From an uncultured Owenweeksia sp. (GTDB lineage: Bacteria > Bacteroidota > Bacteroidia > Flavobacteriales > Schleiferiaceae), in NCBI GenBank assembly GCA_937146805.1, contig CAKZRR010000027.1, positions 1-64,000 on the forward strand: a DNA stretch of 64,000 nt, written 5' to 3'. A program made the translations under genes and the position numbers. Below, in pieces: positions 28,044 through 36,465 of the stretch (the first letter of the stretch is position 1; every line of letters begins with the position of its first letter). The notes beneath the pieces are model-generated. The model saw nothing but the letters and a program-made list of their open reading frames with translations, was not told where the DNA came from and did no database searches.

Positions 28044-28094
28044 GGATTCTTGAAAATTTTTAATCTTGCAAAAGTAATTAAAGCCCCTGTAAAT

Positions 28095-28589
28095 TTGCTT
28101 CGTATTTCCCTATTAAGCGATACCCATTCGCACATTGATGACAAGGTTTTAAAATTGTGTAACGGGAGTGATGAAATATGGCATGCCGGAGATATTGGAG
28201 ACCTAGCTGTAACCGATAAGCTTCAAAATGTGGCTCCAGTTAGAGCCGTTTATGGAAACATTGACGGCTCTCAAATCCGTAGCACTTGGCCTTTACATCA
28301 ACGTTTTATGGCCGAAAATGTGGACGTTTGGATAACACATATTGGTGGTTACCCTGGCAGGTATGCCCCTAGAGTTAAAGATGCTATAAATCAAGACCCT
28401 CCCAAACTTTTTATTACTGGGCACAGCCACATTTTAAAGGTGGTAAACGATAAAAAGCTAGACCTGTTACACATGAACCCAGGAGCCATTGGCATGTACG
28501 GTTTACACCAAGTGCGTACTCTGCTTCGTTTTAGTATTGAAGGGAACCGAATTTTTGATTTGGAGGTAGCGGAAATTCCAAGGAAGTGA
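28095..28589 (+). CDS. YfcE/MJ0936-type metallophosphoesterase
   Basis: A small calcineurin-like phosphodiesterase of about 164 residues. Metal-binding motifs are present in order: SDTHSH (Asp and His), WHAGDIGD (GD), VYGNIDG (GNxD, close to the usual GNCD or GNHD), ITHIGG, and TGHSH near the C-terminus. It probably hydrolyses phosphodiesters with Mn or a similar metal in the cytoplasm. The frame is open back to ATG 27963, but that would overlap the divergent truA start by 81 nt and add unrelated sequence. TTG 28095, directly before the first strand, is preferred; the start remains uncertain. Confidence 0.87.
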   Translation: MLRISLLSDTHSHIDDKVLKLCNGSDEIWHAGDIGDLAVTDKLQNVAPVRAVYGNIDGSQIRSTWPLHQRFMAENVDVWITHIGGYPGRYAPRVKDAINQDPPKLFITGHSHILKVVNDKKLDLLHMNPGAIGMYGLHQVRTLLRFSIEGNRIFDLEVAEIPRK

Positions 28590-28595
28590 AATTAC

Positions 28596-29276
28596 CTATA
28601 GGTTTAGTTCTTTTTTAACTTTTTCAAACCACTTTTGCTGCATGCCTGCCGAAAAATGCAAACCATCTTTTGCTACCATATCTGGTTGATTGAGTGCCGT
28701 ACGACTTAGTTCTGTTATCTCAACGTACCGCACTTCCATGGAATCACTTACCTCTCTGTTTATCAGATTAAAAACATCTATATCTTTTGCAATAGCATCC
28801 TTGTTTTCTATAGAAACTGGGCAAACACCGTAATCGGGAATGCTTAAAACAAATACACTATCATTATTATTTTTAGCCAAGCCAATGGCCCGTTTTAACA
28901 ATTCTCTAAACTCCTTACGGTAGATGTTTTTGCTCAAACCTTGGTATTGATTATTCACACCAATAAGTAAACTCACCACATCAAAATCACGATTAAAACT
29001 AGCAGCATCCATCCCTCCAATCAAATCAGTGGTGGTCCATCCATTTTTGGCAATTACCTTAAAGTCAAATTGCTCATCTTCTTTATCTCCCTTTAAATAT
29101 AAGCACAATTTGGCAGCGTACGAGCTGTCTTCACCAATAGCGGTGCCTATGGTATAGCTATCGCCCAAAGCCAAATAGCTACTTGTAGTACTTTGTATCT
29201 TGCTAGTACAGCCCAGCATCGTAAAAACTAGTGCTGCTCCAAAAACAGTCAAAAAACGTAGCCTTTTACAAATCAT
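28596..29276 (-). CDS. SGNH/GDSL hydrolase lipoprotein
   Basis: A 226-residue lipoprotein (lipobox MLGC, Cys23) with an SGNH hydrolase fold. Block I is LGDSYT with nucleophile Ser40, Gly is in NGWTTTDL, block III is GVNNQYQG with Asn, and block V is DGLHFS with the catalytic Asp and His near residue 206. It is probably a periplasmic esterase or lipase acting on lipids or acetylated glycans. Its start overlaps the end of dapA by 11 nt, so the pair form one operon although no functional link is evident. Confidence 0.9.
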   Translation of the reverse strand: MICKRLRFLTVFGAALVFTMLGCTSKIQSTTSSYLALGDSYTIGTAIGEDSSYAAKLCLYLKGDKEDEQFDFKVIAKNGWTTTDLIGGMDAASFNRDFDVVSLLIGVNNQYQGLSKNIYRKEFRELLKRAIGLAKNNNDSVFVLSIPDYGVCPVSIENKDAIAKDIDVFNLINREVSDSMEVRYVEITELSRTALNQPDMVAKDGLHFSAGMQQKWFEKVKKELNL

Positions 29277-30150
29277 GTTTCAAAATTTCTTTAGAAATAG
29301 ATTCCTCTAATTCTTTACTTATTGGCCATAAAGGTAAACGCATGTACTTACCACAAATGCCTTTGTGATGAAGCGCAGCCTTAACTCCTCCTGGGTTACC
29401 TTCAGCAAAAAGCATCTTGGTAACTTCAAATAATTTGTAATGGGCTTGTCTTGCCGTAACAAAGTCTCCTTCAATGGCCGCATTTACCATTTGACTAAAA
29501 GTAGCGGGAAATGCCTGCCCACTTACGGAAATCACTCCATTACCTCCACTAGCAATCATTGGTAGTGTGAGGTTGTCGTCTCCACTAATCACTAAAAAGT
29601 CAGAAGGGCGTTCATTGCAAATTTTCATCACTTGCTCCAACTCCCCACTGGCCTCTTTAATAGCCACAATATTATCAAAATCATGTGCCAGCCTTAAAGT
29701 AGTTTCGGCCTGCATGTTAGAGGAGGTCCTCCCTGGCACATTATACACTATAATGGGTAGATTGGTGGATTCACTAACTGCCTTAAAATGCTGGTATACT
29801 CCTTCTTGAGTAGGTTTATTGTAGTATGGAGATACAGAAAGAATCGCATCCACGCCATCCAAATTAGTTGATTTAAGAGCGGCTGTAACTTCGGCAGTAC
29901 AATTACCACCAATTCCATAAACAATGGGAAGTTTTTTGGCATTCACCTTTATAACATGAGCCAGTATTGCCAACTTTTCATCTGATTGCAACACCGGATT
30001 CTCGGCTGTAGTACCCATTACTACGAGGTAATCAATACCACCATCAAAGCAATGGTTTACCAATTTAGTTAATCCTTCAAAATCAATATCTCCTCCCTCT
30101 AAAAAAGGCGTTACCAAAGCCACTCCCGAACCGCTAATTTTCTTCATCAA
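29266..30150 (-). CDS. dapA: 4-hydroxy-tetrahydrodipicolinate synthase
   Basis: A 294-residue class I aldolase-fold enzyme that condenses pyruvate with aspartate semialdehyde, the first step of the lysine and diaminopimelate pathway. The Schiff-base Lys is in VAIKEASG, the catalytic Tyr in IVYNVPGRTS, and the active-site Thr pair in MGTTAENP (the more common form is GTTGE). Length is normal for DapA. The start could be Met1 or Met2 (30150 or 30147). A TATCTTTG box lies 29 nt upstream. NAL/KDG-aldolase relatives are less likely given the motif set. Confidence 0.95.
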   Translation of the reverse strand: MMKKISGSGVALVTPFLEGGDIDFEGLTKLVNHCFDGGIDYLVVMGTTAENPVLQSDEKLAILAHVIKVNAKKLPIVYGIGGNCTAEVTAALKSTNLDGVDAILSVSPYYNKPTQEGVYQHFKAVSESTNLPIIVYNVPGRTSSNMQAETTLRLAHDFDNIVAIKEASGELEQVMKICNERPSDFLVISGDDNLTLPMIASGGNGVISVSGQAFPATFSQMVNAAIEGDFVTARQAHYKLFEVTKMLFAEGNPGGVKAALHHKGICGKYMRLPLWPISKELEESISKEILKHDL

Positions 30151-30598
30151 ACTAAAATATTAATGTGTGTTAAGTAGGCCAAAGATAAAACTTGAGGTGA
30201 CTTTTTTGTTTGGTTTTTCACATAAATCAAAAGGAACTTTAGCAACTACCATATGGCGAGAAACAAGCTGCTCAACCAATATGATTACAGAATAGGACTA
30301 CTTTTTCGGGGTTCAGTTGAAAAAAGTTACACTCTATCAAAATCATCAAATAAACTCGCCACTGCACTTTTTCTTTCCCGTTTTTAGTCGAAAAAACTTT
30401 AGTAGTAAAGACTATCACTCAATACTTACCGTCCCTTTTATAAGTATTTACAACCTGATATAATTACTATAAATATTTAATCAACTACTTAAAAAACAAA
30501 TAATTACGTTTAATTTTTTTGTTAAGCAACTCTTAGTTTACAAAATCCAAATTGTATTTTAGTCGGGTCATATTACTCAAAACTAAATACTCACACTC
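30151..30598. other. 448-bp intergenic region between divergent genes
   Basis: No gene is supported on either strand. The left end holds the dapA promoter candidate. The middle and right parts are highly AT-rich and presumably hold the promoter of the outer-membrane barrel gene; no convincing TTG/TAnnTTTG pair was found for it by eye. No repeat or hairpin of note was seen. Confidence 0.5.
30180..30187 (-). promoter_or_regulatory. Candidate -7 box for dapA (TATCTTTG)
   Basis: The complement of 30180-30187 reads TATCTTTG, a full match to the Bacteroidota TAnnTTTG consensus, 29 nt before the dapA start. The -33 TTG is not present at 19 nt spacing, so confidence is moderate. Confidence 0.5.
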
Positions 30599-31267
30599 AT
30601 GAAACCTTTTCTACTCACCTTTACATTAAGTTTACTTAGCTTATTCAAATTACATGCTCAACTTCCTGCTACCATGCTTCGAGTGGGAACTGTTGGTGTA
30701 AGAGGCGAAACCACTACGCAACCTATTATGAAGGAAGATTACGGTTTTGATATTTCCGGAACGTTTATGTATCCTTTAGCCAATGAGCAATTCAATGTTT
30801 TTGCAGAAGTAAATTATTCAACGGCCAAACTTGAAGACGTATTTAGTTCTAATTACTACTTTAAAAATGGTGCTCCCTCCAACGTTATCACAAGCTCGGT
30901 AGGACATGCCTACTTTGGAGCGGGTATGCGATTTTACCTTACGGGCGAAGTAAGACGCTTCAATCCTTATTTTGGTCAAATTTTACCATTTGTTGGTTTA
31001 AGTGCCGGCTTTACCCATATTAGCACCGATGTTGATTTCCCAACGGGATACGATGTAAGTTTTGACATTGCCGAAAAAAGCTTTACTGAATTTGCCTTTC
31101 AATTAGATGGCGGTGTTGTTTTTGTTTTGGACAAGCAATGGGCTGTTGAGCTGTACGGTGCCGCACGTCCTGGTATTTCAGATTATTATGATGGTATTAA
31201 AGGAATTAGCGATGTAAAAGACTGGTTGGTTAGACTAGGCGTGGGTGTTCAATATAGATTAGACTAA
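30599..31267 (+). CDS. Outer membrane beta-barrel protein
   Basis: A 222-residue exported protein with a signal peptide (cleaved near KLHAQ, residue 21) and an all-beta body of alternating amphipathic strands typical of small 8-10-strand barrels (OmpA/OmpW-like size). Strand pairs such as FNVFAEVNYSTAKL, YFGAGMRFYLTG and WAVELYGAARPG are visible, and the last strand ends LGVGVQYRLD. There is no OmpA-type peptidoglycan domain. Function unknown; surface structural or porin-like. It is monocistronic after a long AT-rich upstream region. Confidence 0.75.
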   Translation: MKPFLLTFTLSLLSLFKLHAQLPATMLRVGTVGVRGETTTQPIMKEDYGFDISGTFMYPLANEQFNVFAEVNYSTAKLEDVFSSNYYFKNGAPSNVITSSVGHAYFGAGMRFYLTGEVRRFNPYFGQILPFVGLSAGFTHISTDVDFPTGYDVSFDIAEKSFTEFAFQLDGGVVFVLDKQWAVELYGAARPGISDYYDGIKGISDVKDWLVRLGVGVQYRLD

Positions 31268-31295
31268 ATCTAAAAAAGTACAACCTATAATACTT

Positions 31296-31871
31296 TTAGC
31301 TCTTTAAAAAAGAAACCAATTTAGCCACCGCTCTACCACGGTGGCTAATTTCATTTTTAGTTTCGGGTGCCATTTGGGCAAAACTTTTAGAATAACCTTT
31401 CGGGATAAAAATCGGATCGTAGCCGAACCCCTGTTCTCCAATTTTTTCGAGACTGATCTCGCCCTCAACTAATCCTTCAAAGTAATGAATCTCTTGAGCG
31501 CTGTTTACCAGGGTTATTACAGTTTTGAAACGAGCTTTTCTGTTTTCCTTACCTTCTAGGGCTTCTAAAAGTTTTGCCATATTATTCTCTGAATTAGCTG
31601 GTTCACCCGCATAACGAGCCGAGTAAACACCCGGAGCTGCATTTAAGGCTTGCACCTCCAAACCTGTATCATCCGCAAAACACGCTTCTCCCGTCTTCCG
31701 AAAAACCGTCATAGCTTTAAGCAAGGAGTTTTCATGTAGTGTACTCCCCGTTTCTTCAATCTCCTCATTCCAGTCAATATCACTAAGTGAGAGGATATTA
31801 TAACCGGATATAAGCTTGCGCAATTCGTTTACCTTATTTTGGTTGTGAGATGCAAAAACTATTTTTTTCAT
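31296..31871 (-). CDS. rdgB: XTP/dITP diphosphatase (HAM1/RdgB)
   Basis: A 191-residue non-canonical purine NTP pyrophosphatase that removes dITP, XTP and similar from the nucleotide pool. Family motifs are ASHNQNKVNELR at the N-terminus (triphosphate binding), FADDTGLEVQAL with the general-base Asp, PGVYSARYAG, GFGYDPIFIP and the C-terminal SHRGRAVAKL. Its start overlaps the end of the rlmH gene by 4 nt, so the two are coupled. Confidence 0.96.
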   Translation of the reverse strand: MKKIVFASHNQNKVNELRKLISGYNILSLSDIDWNEEIEETGSTLHENSLLKAMTVFRKTGEACFADDTGLEVQALNAAPGVYSARYAGEPANSENNMAKLLEALEGKENRKARFKTVITLVNSAQEIHYFEGLVEGEISLEKIGEQGFGYDPIFIPKGYSKSFAQMAPETKNEISHRGRAVAKLVSFLKS

Positions 31872-32341
31872 TCGTGATGGTAGGGGTCGTTATTTAAAAT
31901 ACTAATGCCACGATACAGCTGCTCAGCAAAAATGGCTCGAATTATTTGATGCGAGAAGGTCATTTTAGAAAGTGAAAGTTTTTCGGTCGCCAACCCATAC
32001 ATCTCAGAATCGAAACCATAAGGCCCACCAATCACAAACACTATTCTTTTAGGGGATCTATTCATTAGTTTTTGAAGGTGATTAGCAAACTCAACGGATT
32101 TGTATTGTTTGCCTTTATCATCTAACAAAATAATTAGGTCATTGGGCTCAAAATATCTTTTTAAAAGTACAGCTTCTTGCCTGTTTACCTCTAGTGGTTT
32201 TAAGTTTTTGGCGTTTTTTAGATCTGGAACCACTACCCTTTCAAACTGCACATAGCGCTTAATCCGCTTGTAATACTCACTCTCTAAAGATTCTATCTCT
32301 TTAGAGTTTGTTTTTCCCGTTTGTATAAATACTATTTTCAA
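31868..32341 (-). CDS. rlmH: 23S rRNA pseudouridine-1915 N3-methyltransferase
   Basis: A SPOUT-class methyltransferase of about 157 residues that methylates pseudouridine 1915 of 23S rRNA. Hallmarks are KIVFIQTGKT at the N-terminus, the SAM-binding knot FVIGGPYGFD, and the C-terminal SHQIIRAIFAEQLYRGISILNNDPYHHE. Both possible starts are TTG. TTG 32341 gives a length and N-terminus equal to the usual family (about 155 residues), while 32362 adds seven unrelated residues. It is upstream of and overlapping rdgB. Confidence 0.95.
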   Translation of the reverse strand: MKIVFIQTGKTNSKEIESLESEYYKRIKRYVQFERVVVPDLKNAKNLKPLEVNRQEAVLLKRYFEPNDLIILLDDKGKQYKSVEFANHLQKLMNRSPKRIVFVIGGPYGFDSEMYGLATEKLSLSKMTFSHQIIRAIFAEQLYRGISILNNDPYHHE

Positions 32342-32381
32342 AACGTTTGATTGTTGGGGCAAAAGTTAGGTAATTTGCCGT

Positions 32382-33227
32382 ATGAATTTTGACGAAAAAC
32401 TAGACCGTGTAATTACACTTGCTCTAGCAGAAGATATTGGAGATGGCGATCACAGCAGTAATTGCAGTATTCCGGAGGATGCCATTGGAAAGATGCAGCT
32501 AATAGCGAAAGAAGATGGGATTATTGCGGGATTAGAAGTAGCTCGCAAAGTTTTTAAAAAAACCAACGAGAGTTCGCAGTTAAAAGAATTTATGAAAGAT
32601 GGTGACTCTATTAAAAAAGGAGATATTATTTTTGATTTATGGGGGCCTAAACGTGCCTTGCTTCAGGGCGAAAGAGTAGCATTAAATTTAATGCAGCGCA
32701 TGAGCGGCATTGCCACCAAAACAAATCAACTGGCAAGTTTGGTAAGCTCTACTCCGGTAAAATTGTTAGATACGCGTAAAACTACTCCCAACCTTCGGTT
32801 TTTAGAAAAGCAGGCCGTAGTGTTAGGTGGCGGGCACAACCATCGTATGGGTTTGTACGATATGATTATGCTTAAGGACAACCATATTGATTTTGCAGGA
32901 GGCATTGCTCCAGCTGTGGAAAAAGCGCAAAATTATTTGGCTAAAAACCATTTAAACATTCCGATTGAGGTTGAAACCAGAAACCTAGATGAGTTGACGC
33001 AAGTGATGGGGTGCAGCGGAATTCAACGTGTTATGTTCGATAATTATACTGTTGAGGAAACCTACAAAGCGGTACAATTGGTAAATGGTAAAATTGAAAC
33101 CGAATCGTCTGGTGGAATAACAGAGGAAACCATATTAGCGTACGCACAAACGGGGGTTGAATTTATTAGTGTGGGTGCGCTTACACATTCGGTAAAAAGT
33201 TTAGACATGAGTTTAATAGTTTGTTGA
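32382..33227 (+). CDS. nadC: Nicotinate-nucleotide pyrophosphorylase (carboxylating)
   Basis: A 281-residue quinolinate phosphoribosyltransferase that makes nicotinate mononucleotide from quinolinate and PRPP in de novo NAD synthesis. Motifs are EDIGDGDHSS near the N-terminus, LLDTRKTTPNLR (substrate-binding Arg and Lys), GGGHNHRMGLYDMIMLKDNH, and VEVETRNLDE-type and SSGGI segments in the barrel. The length is normal. It is divergent from rlmH, with only 40 bp between the starts, and overlaps the following membrane-protein gene by 7 nt. Confidence 0.96.
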   Translation: MNFDEKLDRVITLALAEDIGDGDHSSNCSIPEDAIGKMQLIAKEDGIIAGLEVARKVFKKTNESSQLKEFMKDGDSIKKGDIIFDLWGPKRALLQGERVALNLMQRMSGIATKTNQLASLVSSTPVKLLDTRKTTPNLRFLEKQAVVLGGGHNHRMGLYDMIMLKDNHIDFAGGIAPAVEKAQNYLAKNHLNIPIEVETRNLDELTQVMGCSGIQRVMFDNYTVEETYKAVQLVNGKIETESSGGITEETILAYAQTGVEFISVGALTHSVKSLDMSLIVC

Positions 33228-34147
33228 AAATAAAGCAAATACTAAAAAGTATTTGGCGGGAAGCCATGAAAAAGGCTCAGGTTATTAAGCTGCCTCTTTT
33301 TGATGGACTGAGTCTATATGACGTCTCCCTCTTCTTTTTCAAGGGAATTGTTCATGGCAATGTAACCAATAGGGCTTCAAGCGTAGCTTTTAGCTTTTTT
33401 ACGGCTCTCTTCCCAGGCATTATTTTTATTTTCAACCTTATTCCCTATATCCCCATTGAGGGAATGGAGACGGAGGTTTTTGCCACTTTTGAACGTGTAC
33501 TACCACCAGACACCTATGAAGCGGTAAAACAAACGATTGATGATATTTTAAATAACAAGCGATCCGATCTCCTGTCTATCGGTTTTTTTCTTGCCCTGTT
33601 GTTTGCTACAAACGGAATTAACGCGCTTATTTCTAACTTTAATAGTACCATTCACGATATAGAAACACGTAATTTTTTCAAGCAACAGCTGGCCGCCATT
33701 TCACTCACCGTGGTACTCTCAAATCTCTTTTTAATAGGTTTAATTTTAATTATTTTTAGTTCCTCTGCCATCAACGGAATTCTTGGGTTTTTCGGATTAG
33801 ACTCTATCTCTACAATGGCTATTGAACTAACCCGATTGGGCTCCATGTTGTTAATTGTACTCCTTTCTATTGCGCTTTTATACAATTTTGGCCCTGCCAA
33901 AAAACGGGAATGGCGATTTATATCTCCAGGCTCCATACTCGCTACGGTTCTTATCTTGTTAGCCTCTTACGGCTTTAGCTATTACGTAAGCAACTTTGCC
34001 CAGTACAACAAGCTTTATGGCAGTATTGGCACCTTGTTAATTATAATGCTTTGGATATATTTAAACTCGTTGGTATTAATAATTGGCTTTGAACTCAATG
34101 CCAGTATTGCATCGGTTAAGCATCAAAAAAGAACAATCTCTTCTTAA
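33221..34147 (+). CDS. YihY/UPF0761-type inner membrane protein
   Basis: A 308-residue integral membrane protein of the YihY (formerly BrkB-like) family. About six transmembrane helices start near residue 55. Family motifs are RASSVAFSFFTALFPGIIF in the first helix region and FAQYNKLYGSIGTLLIIMLWIYLNSLVLIIGFELNA split over the last two helices. The function of the family is not settled. The start is TTG 33221 (or 33224), overlapping nadC; ATG 33266 is an alternative that removes 15 residues before MKKAQVIKLP. Confidence 0.87.
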   Translation: MLKIKQILKSIWREAMKKAQVIKLPLFDGLSLYDVSLFFFKGIVHGNVTNRASSVAFSFFTALFPGIIFIFNLIPYIPIEGMETEVFATFERVLPPDTYEAVKQTIDDILNNKRSDLLSIGFFLALLFATNGINALISNFNSTIHDIETRNFFKQQLAAISLTVVLSNLFLIGLILIIFSSSAINGILGFFGLDSISTMAIELTRLGSMLLIVLLSIALLYNFGPAKKREWRFISPGSILATVLILLASYGFSYYVSNFAQYNKLYGSIGTLLIIMLWIYLNSLVLIIGFELNASIASVKHQKRTISS

Positions 34148-34156
34148 TTATCTGTT

Positions 34157-34597
34157 ATGAAAACACTCCTAACCGCCCTTTATATTCTTGCATTTGGGTT
34201 TTCCATTCAGGCGCAAGCCGATAAAATTATTGGTACCTGGTATAACGAACCAAAGGACAGTAAGATTAAAATTTATAAGAAAAATAACCAGTATTACGGA
34301 AAAGTGGTATGGCTAAAAGATAATACAAATGACGATGGTTCCTCTCCGAAATTGGATAATAACAATGCCGATGAGGCTAAAAGAAAACTGCCCATTGTAG
34401 GCTCAATAATAGTAATGAACCTTGTTTGGGACGAAGATGACCAAGAGTGGGATGATGGTGAAATATACGATCCCAGAGGTGGTAGTACCTACAGTGCGTA
34501 CGCCAAACTGGAAAACCCGAACAAGCTGTTTTTAAAGGGTTACATCGGTTTTTCACTTATTGGACGAAGTACTTATTGGTTTAGGGTATCTGAATAA
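34157..34597 (+). CDS. DUF2147 family secreted protein
   Basis: A 146-residue exported protein with a signal peptide cleaved near IQAQA (residue 20). The mature part begins IIGTWYNEPKDSKIKIYKK and contains the GGSTYSAYAKLENPNKLFLKGYIG core, the pattern of DUF2147 proteins, which form a small lipocalin-like beta barrel. No enzymatic motif is present; ligand unknown. It lies 9 nt after the YihY-type gene in the same direction and may be cotranscribed. Confidence 0.85.
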   Translation: MKTLLTALYILAFGFSIQAQADKIIGTWYNEPKDSKIKIYKKNNQYYGKVVWLKDNTNDDGSSPKLDNNNADEAKRKLPIVGSIIVMNLVWDEDDQEWDDGEIYDPRGGSTYSAYAKLENPNKLFLKGYIGFSLIGRSTYWFRVSE

Positions 34598-34710
34598 AAA
34601 AGTCCTATCTCCCTCCTATCAAAAATCAACAACAGGCAAGCAACTAGCATAACATTAAGTAACTAAAGTATATTACTTTAGCCGCTTACCCAAAAGTATT
34701 TCCTTTTAGT

Positions 34711-35607
34711 ATGTATCAAATTTTATACGCGCCCGGTTTCAACAAGTTTTACAGAAACCTCATTAAAACAGTAGCTCCTAACTGGAAGTGGAAAAGTAAA
34801 ATTCCGGTGAGCGGGATTGTAAAATTGGGTACCGAAAAGGGGACATTGCTGGTAGAAACGAACCCAACAAGTTTTGCAACCAAGCATATTTTTTGGAGCG
34901 GCATGGATCAGTTTGAATACATCCCTATCTTTAAAAAGATGATTCCAAAATTTAATTCATTTGTTGATATTGGAGCCAACACAGGAATTTACAGCACGTT
35001 AGGCTGCTTGTTTAATCCCGAATTAAAAGTTCTTTCGTTTGAGCCATCGGTTGGTCCTTTTGAGTACTTAAAACGGAATATCAAAAACAACCATTTTGAA
35101 AACCGTATTACTCCATACCAATTGGCGGCTTCCAGTGAAAAAGGAGAAGCTGAGTTTTACGAAGTTTCCAATCTTAAATACACCTACCTAAAATTCAACC
35201 TAGGCGGTGTGGGTAATTTGGCAAAGAAGATTGCACATCGCAGCATGGAAACAAATCTTGTACCTACCGAGATGCTGGATAATTTGCTCGCTGAAAAACA
35301 TCCGAAATTCGTTCCTGATTTAATTAAAATTGACACGGAAGCCACCGAAGACATTGTTTTAAGAGGCATGCCTAAGGTTATTACCGATCACCGCCCAATC
35401 TTTATTTGTGAAACACTTTATCATAGAATTGAAGATAACATTGAAGCCATTTTTGCTCCACATGACTATTTATTTTTTAACCATGTAAAGGATAAAAACA
35501 CACTTATTCAAGTAAACACATTGGCTCGGGAAACTGACAATGGCGTACGAGATTGCTTTATTGTTCCTAAAGAAAAAGTAGCGCTTATTCAGGAGTTTGT
35601 AAGCTAG
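34711..35607 (+). CDS. FkbM family methyltransferase
   Basis: A 298-residue SAM-dependent methyltransferase. Motif I is VDIGANTGIYSTL, motif II is VLSFEPSVGPFEYLKRNI (acidic residue for the SAM ribose), and LIKIDTEATEDIVLRGM is the post-motif region typical of the FkbM family (usual D-x-E-G, here D-T-E-A). It probably O-methylates a sugar hydroxyl, consistent with the glycan cluster it borders. Its end overlaps the convergent sulfotransferase gene by 4 nt. Confidence 0.87.
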   Translation: MYQILYAPGFNKFYRNLIKTVAPNWKWKSKIPVSGIVKLGTEKGTLLVETNPTSFATKHIFWSGMDQFEYIPIFKKMIPKFNSFVDIGANTGIYSTLGCLFNPELKVLSFEPSVGPFEYLKRNIKNNHFENRITPYQLAASSEKGEAEFYEVSNLKYTYLKFNLGGVGNLAKKIAHRSMETNLVPTEMLDNLLAEKHPKFVPDLIKIDTEATEDIVLRGMPKVITDHRPIFICETLYHRIEDNIEAIFAPHDYLFFNHVKDKNTLIQVNTLARETDNGVRDCFIVPKEKVALIQEFVS

Positions 35608-36455
35608 AACGCGTAACTGAAGTGATTCATAACACTTATAAAATCAGGTACATTATTAAGTTTCTCTAGCTCAAACTCCTCCAACACTTTTTTACCTTTA
35701 TTAACTGGTATTTTGGTTAAGCCTTCCAACTCCTTACTAGATATAGTATCCAGACCTAAAAACTGCAGCGATTTGACCAATTGTTCATTACCCGCAAATA
35801 AATCTTCCGACTTTAGCGTGTAGCAACGGTTTGGATATTTACTTTGAAAATCAATACCAAATTGATTAGTGGCAGCCCATAACCAGGCAATTTTTTCATG
35901 TTGATTACAGGTATCAAAAAAGGCTTTATCCTTTATTCTTCCTTCATCATACAGGGTTTTACCGCTGTACCAATTTCTGCTTAATCCACTTTTAATAAAG
36001 GCTTTAGGATGACGCACCAAATGAATAAACTGAGCCTTTGGAAATAACTCAGCTAAGTAATGTGCAAAAAAACTGATGCGATTATTGGTTTCCACATATC
36101 GCTGACCTAGCAAATAAGTATCCCTTATATATTCGTAACGAACGGCATCAATAGCCATTTTTAAACCTGGGTCGTTCATTGGTTTTTTAAAAGCCAAGCT
36201 AGAGTGAAAACTAAGCTCTGGAACGGGCTCATGAACAGCAGCTAAACCAGCGTTTTTTTTAAAAACTTCCGTTAAAAGTGCCGTACCACAGCGGCCAGTA
36301 GAAATAATAAAAATAGGAGCTGACTTTTGATGTACTTCGTCATAAAGATGATCGAAATTTCTATCCAACCCATGTATTTTACTTTGGTTTTTTAGATCCT
36401 TCCAATAGCGCTTTTGATCGCTCCAATATTTTTCCAGTAGCGCTTGTATTTTCAT
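35604..36455 (-). CDS. Sulfotransferase family protein
   Basis: A 283-residue PAPS-dependent sulfotransferase. The 5'-phosphosulfate loop is IISTGRCGTALL, and the 3'-phosphate motif is HLVRHPKAFIKSGLSRN. It probably transfers sulfate to a sugar or lipid carrier in the cytoplasm. It is the last gene of a five-gene run on the minus strand (41219 to 35604) with overlaps or gaps of 0-11 nt: sulfotransferase, flippase, deacetylase-like protein, glycosyltransferase, sulfotransferase. The context points to a sulfated surface glycan. Confidence 0.85.
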   Translation of the reverse strand: MKIQALLEKYWSDQKRYWKDLKNQSKIHGLDRNFDHLYDEVHQKSAPIFIISTGRCGTALLTEVFKKNAGLAAVHEPVPELSFHSSLAFKKPMNDPGLKMAIDAVRYEYIRDTYLLGQRYVETNNRISFFAHYLAELFPKAQFIHLVRHPKAFIKSGLSRNWYSGKTLYDEGRIKDKAFFDTCNQHEKIAWLWAATNQFGIDFQSKYPNRCYTLKSEDLFAGNEQLVKSLQFLGLDTISSKELEGLTKIPVNKGKKVLEEFELEKLNNVPDFISVMNHFSYAF

Positions 36456-36465
36456 ATTCGCAAAC

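Noticed and set aside
27963-28094. Upstream extension of the metallophosphoesterase to ATG 27963
   Set aside because: It would overlap the divergent truA start by 81 nt, and the added 44 residues are not part of the family fold.
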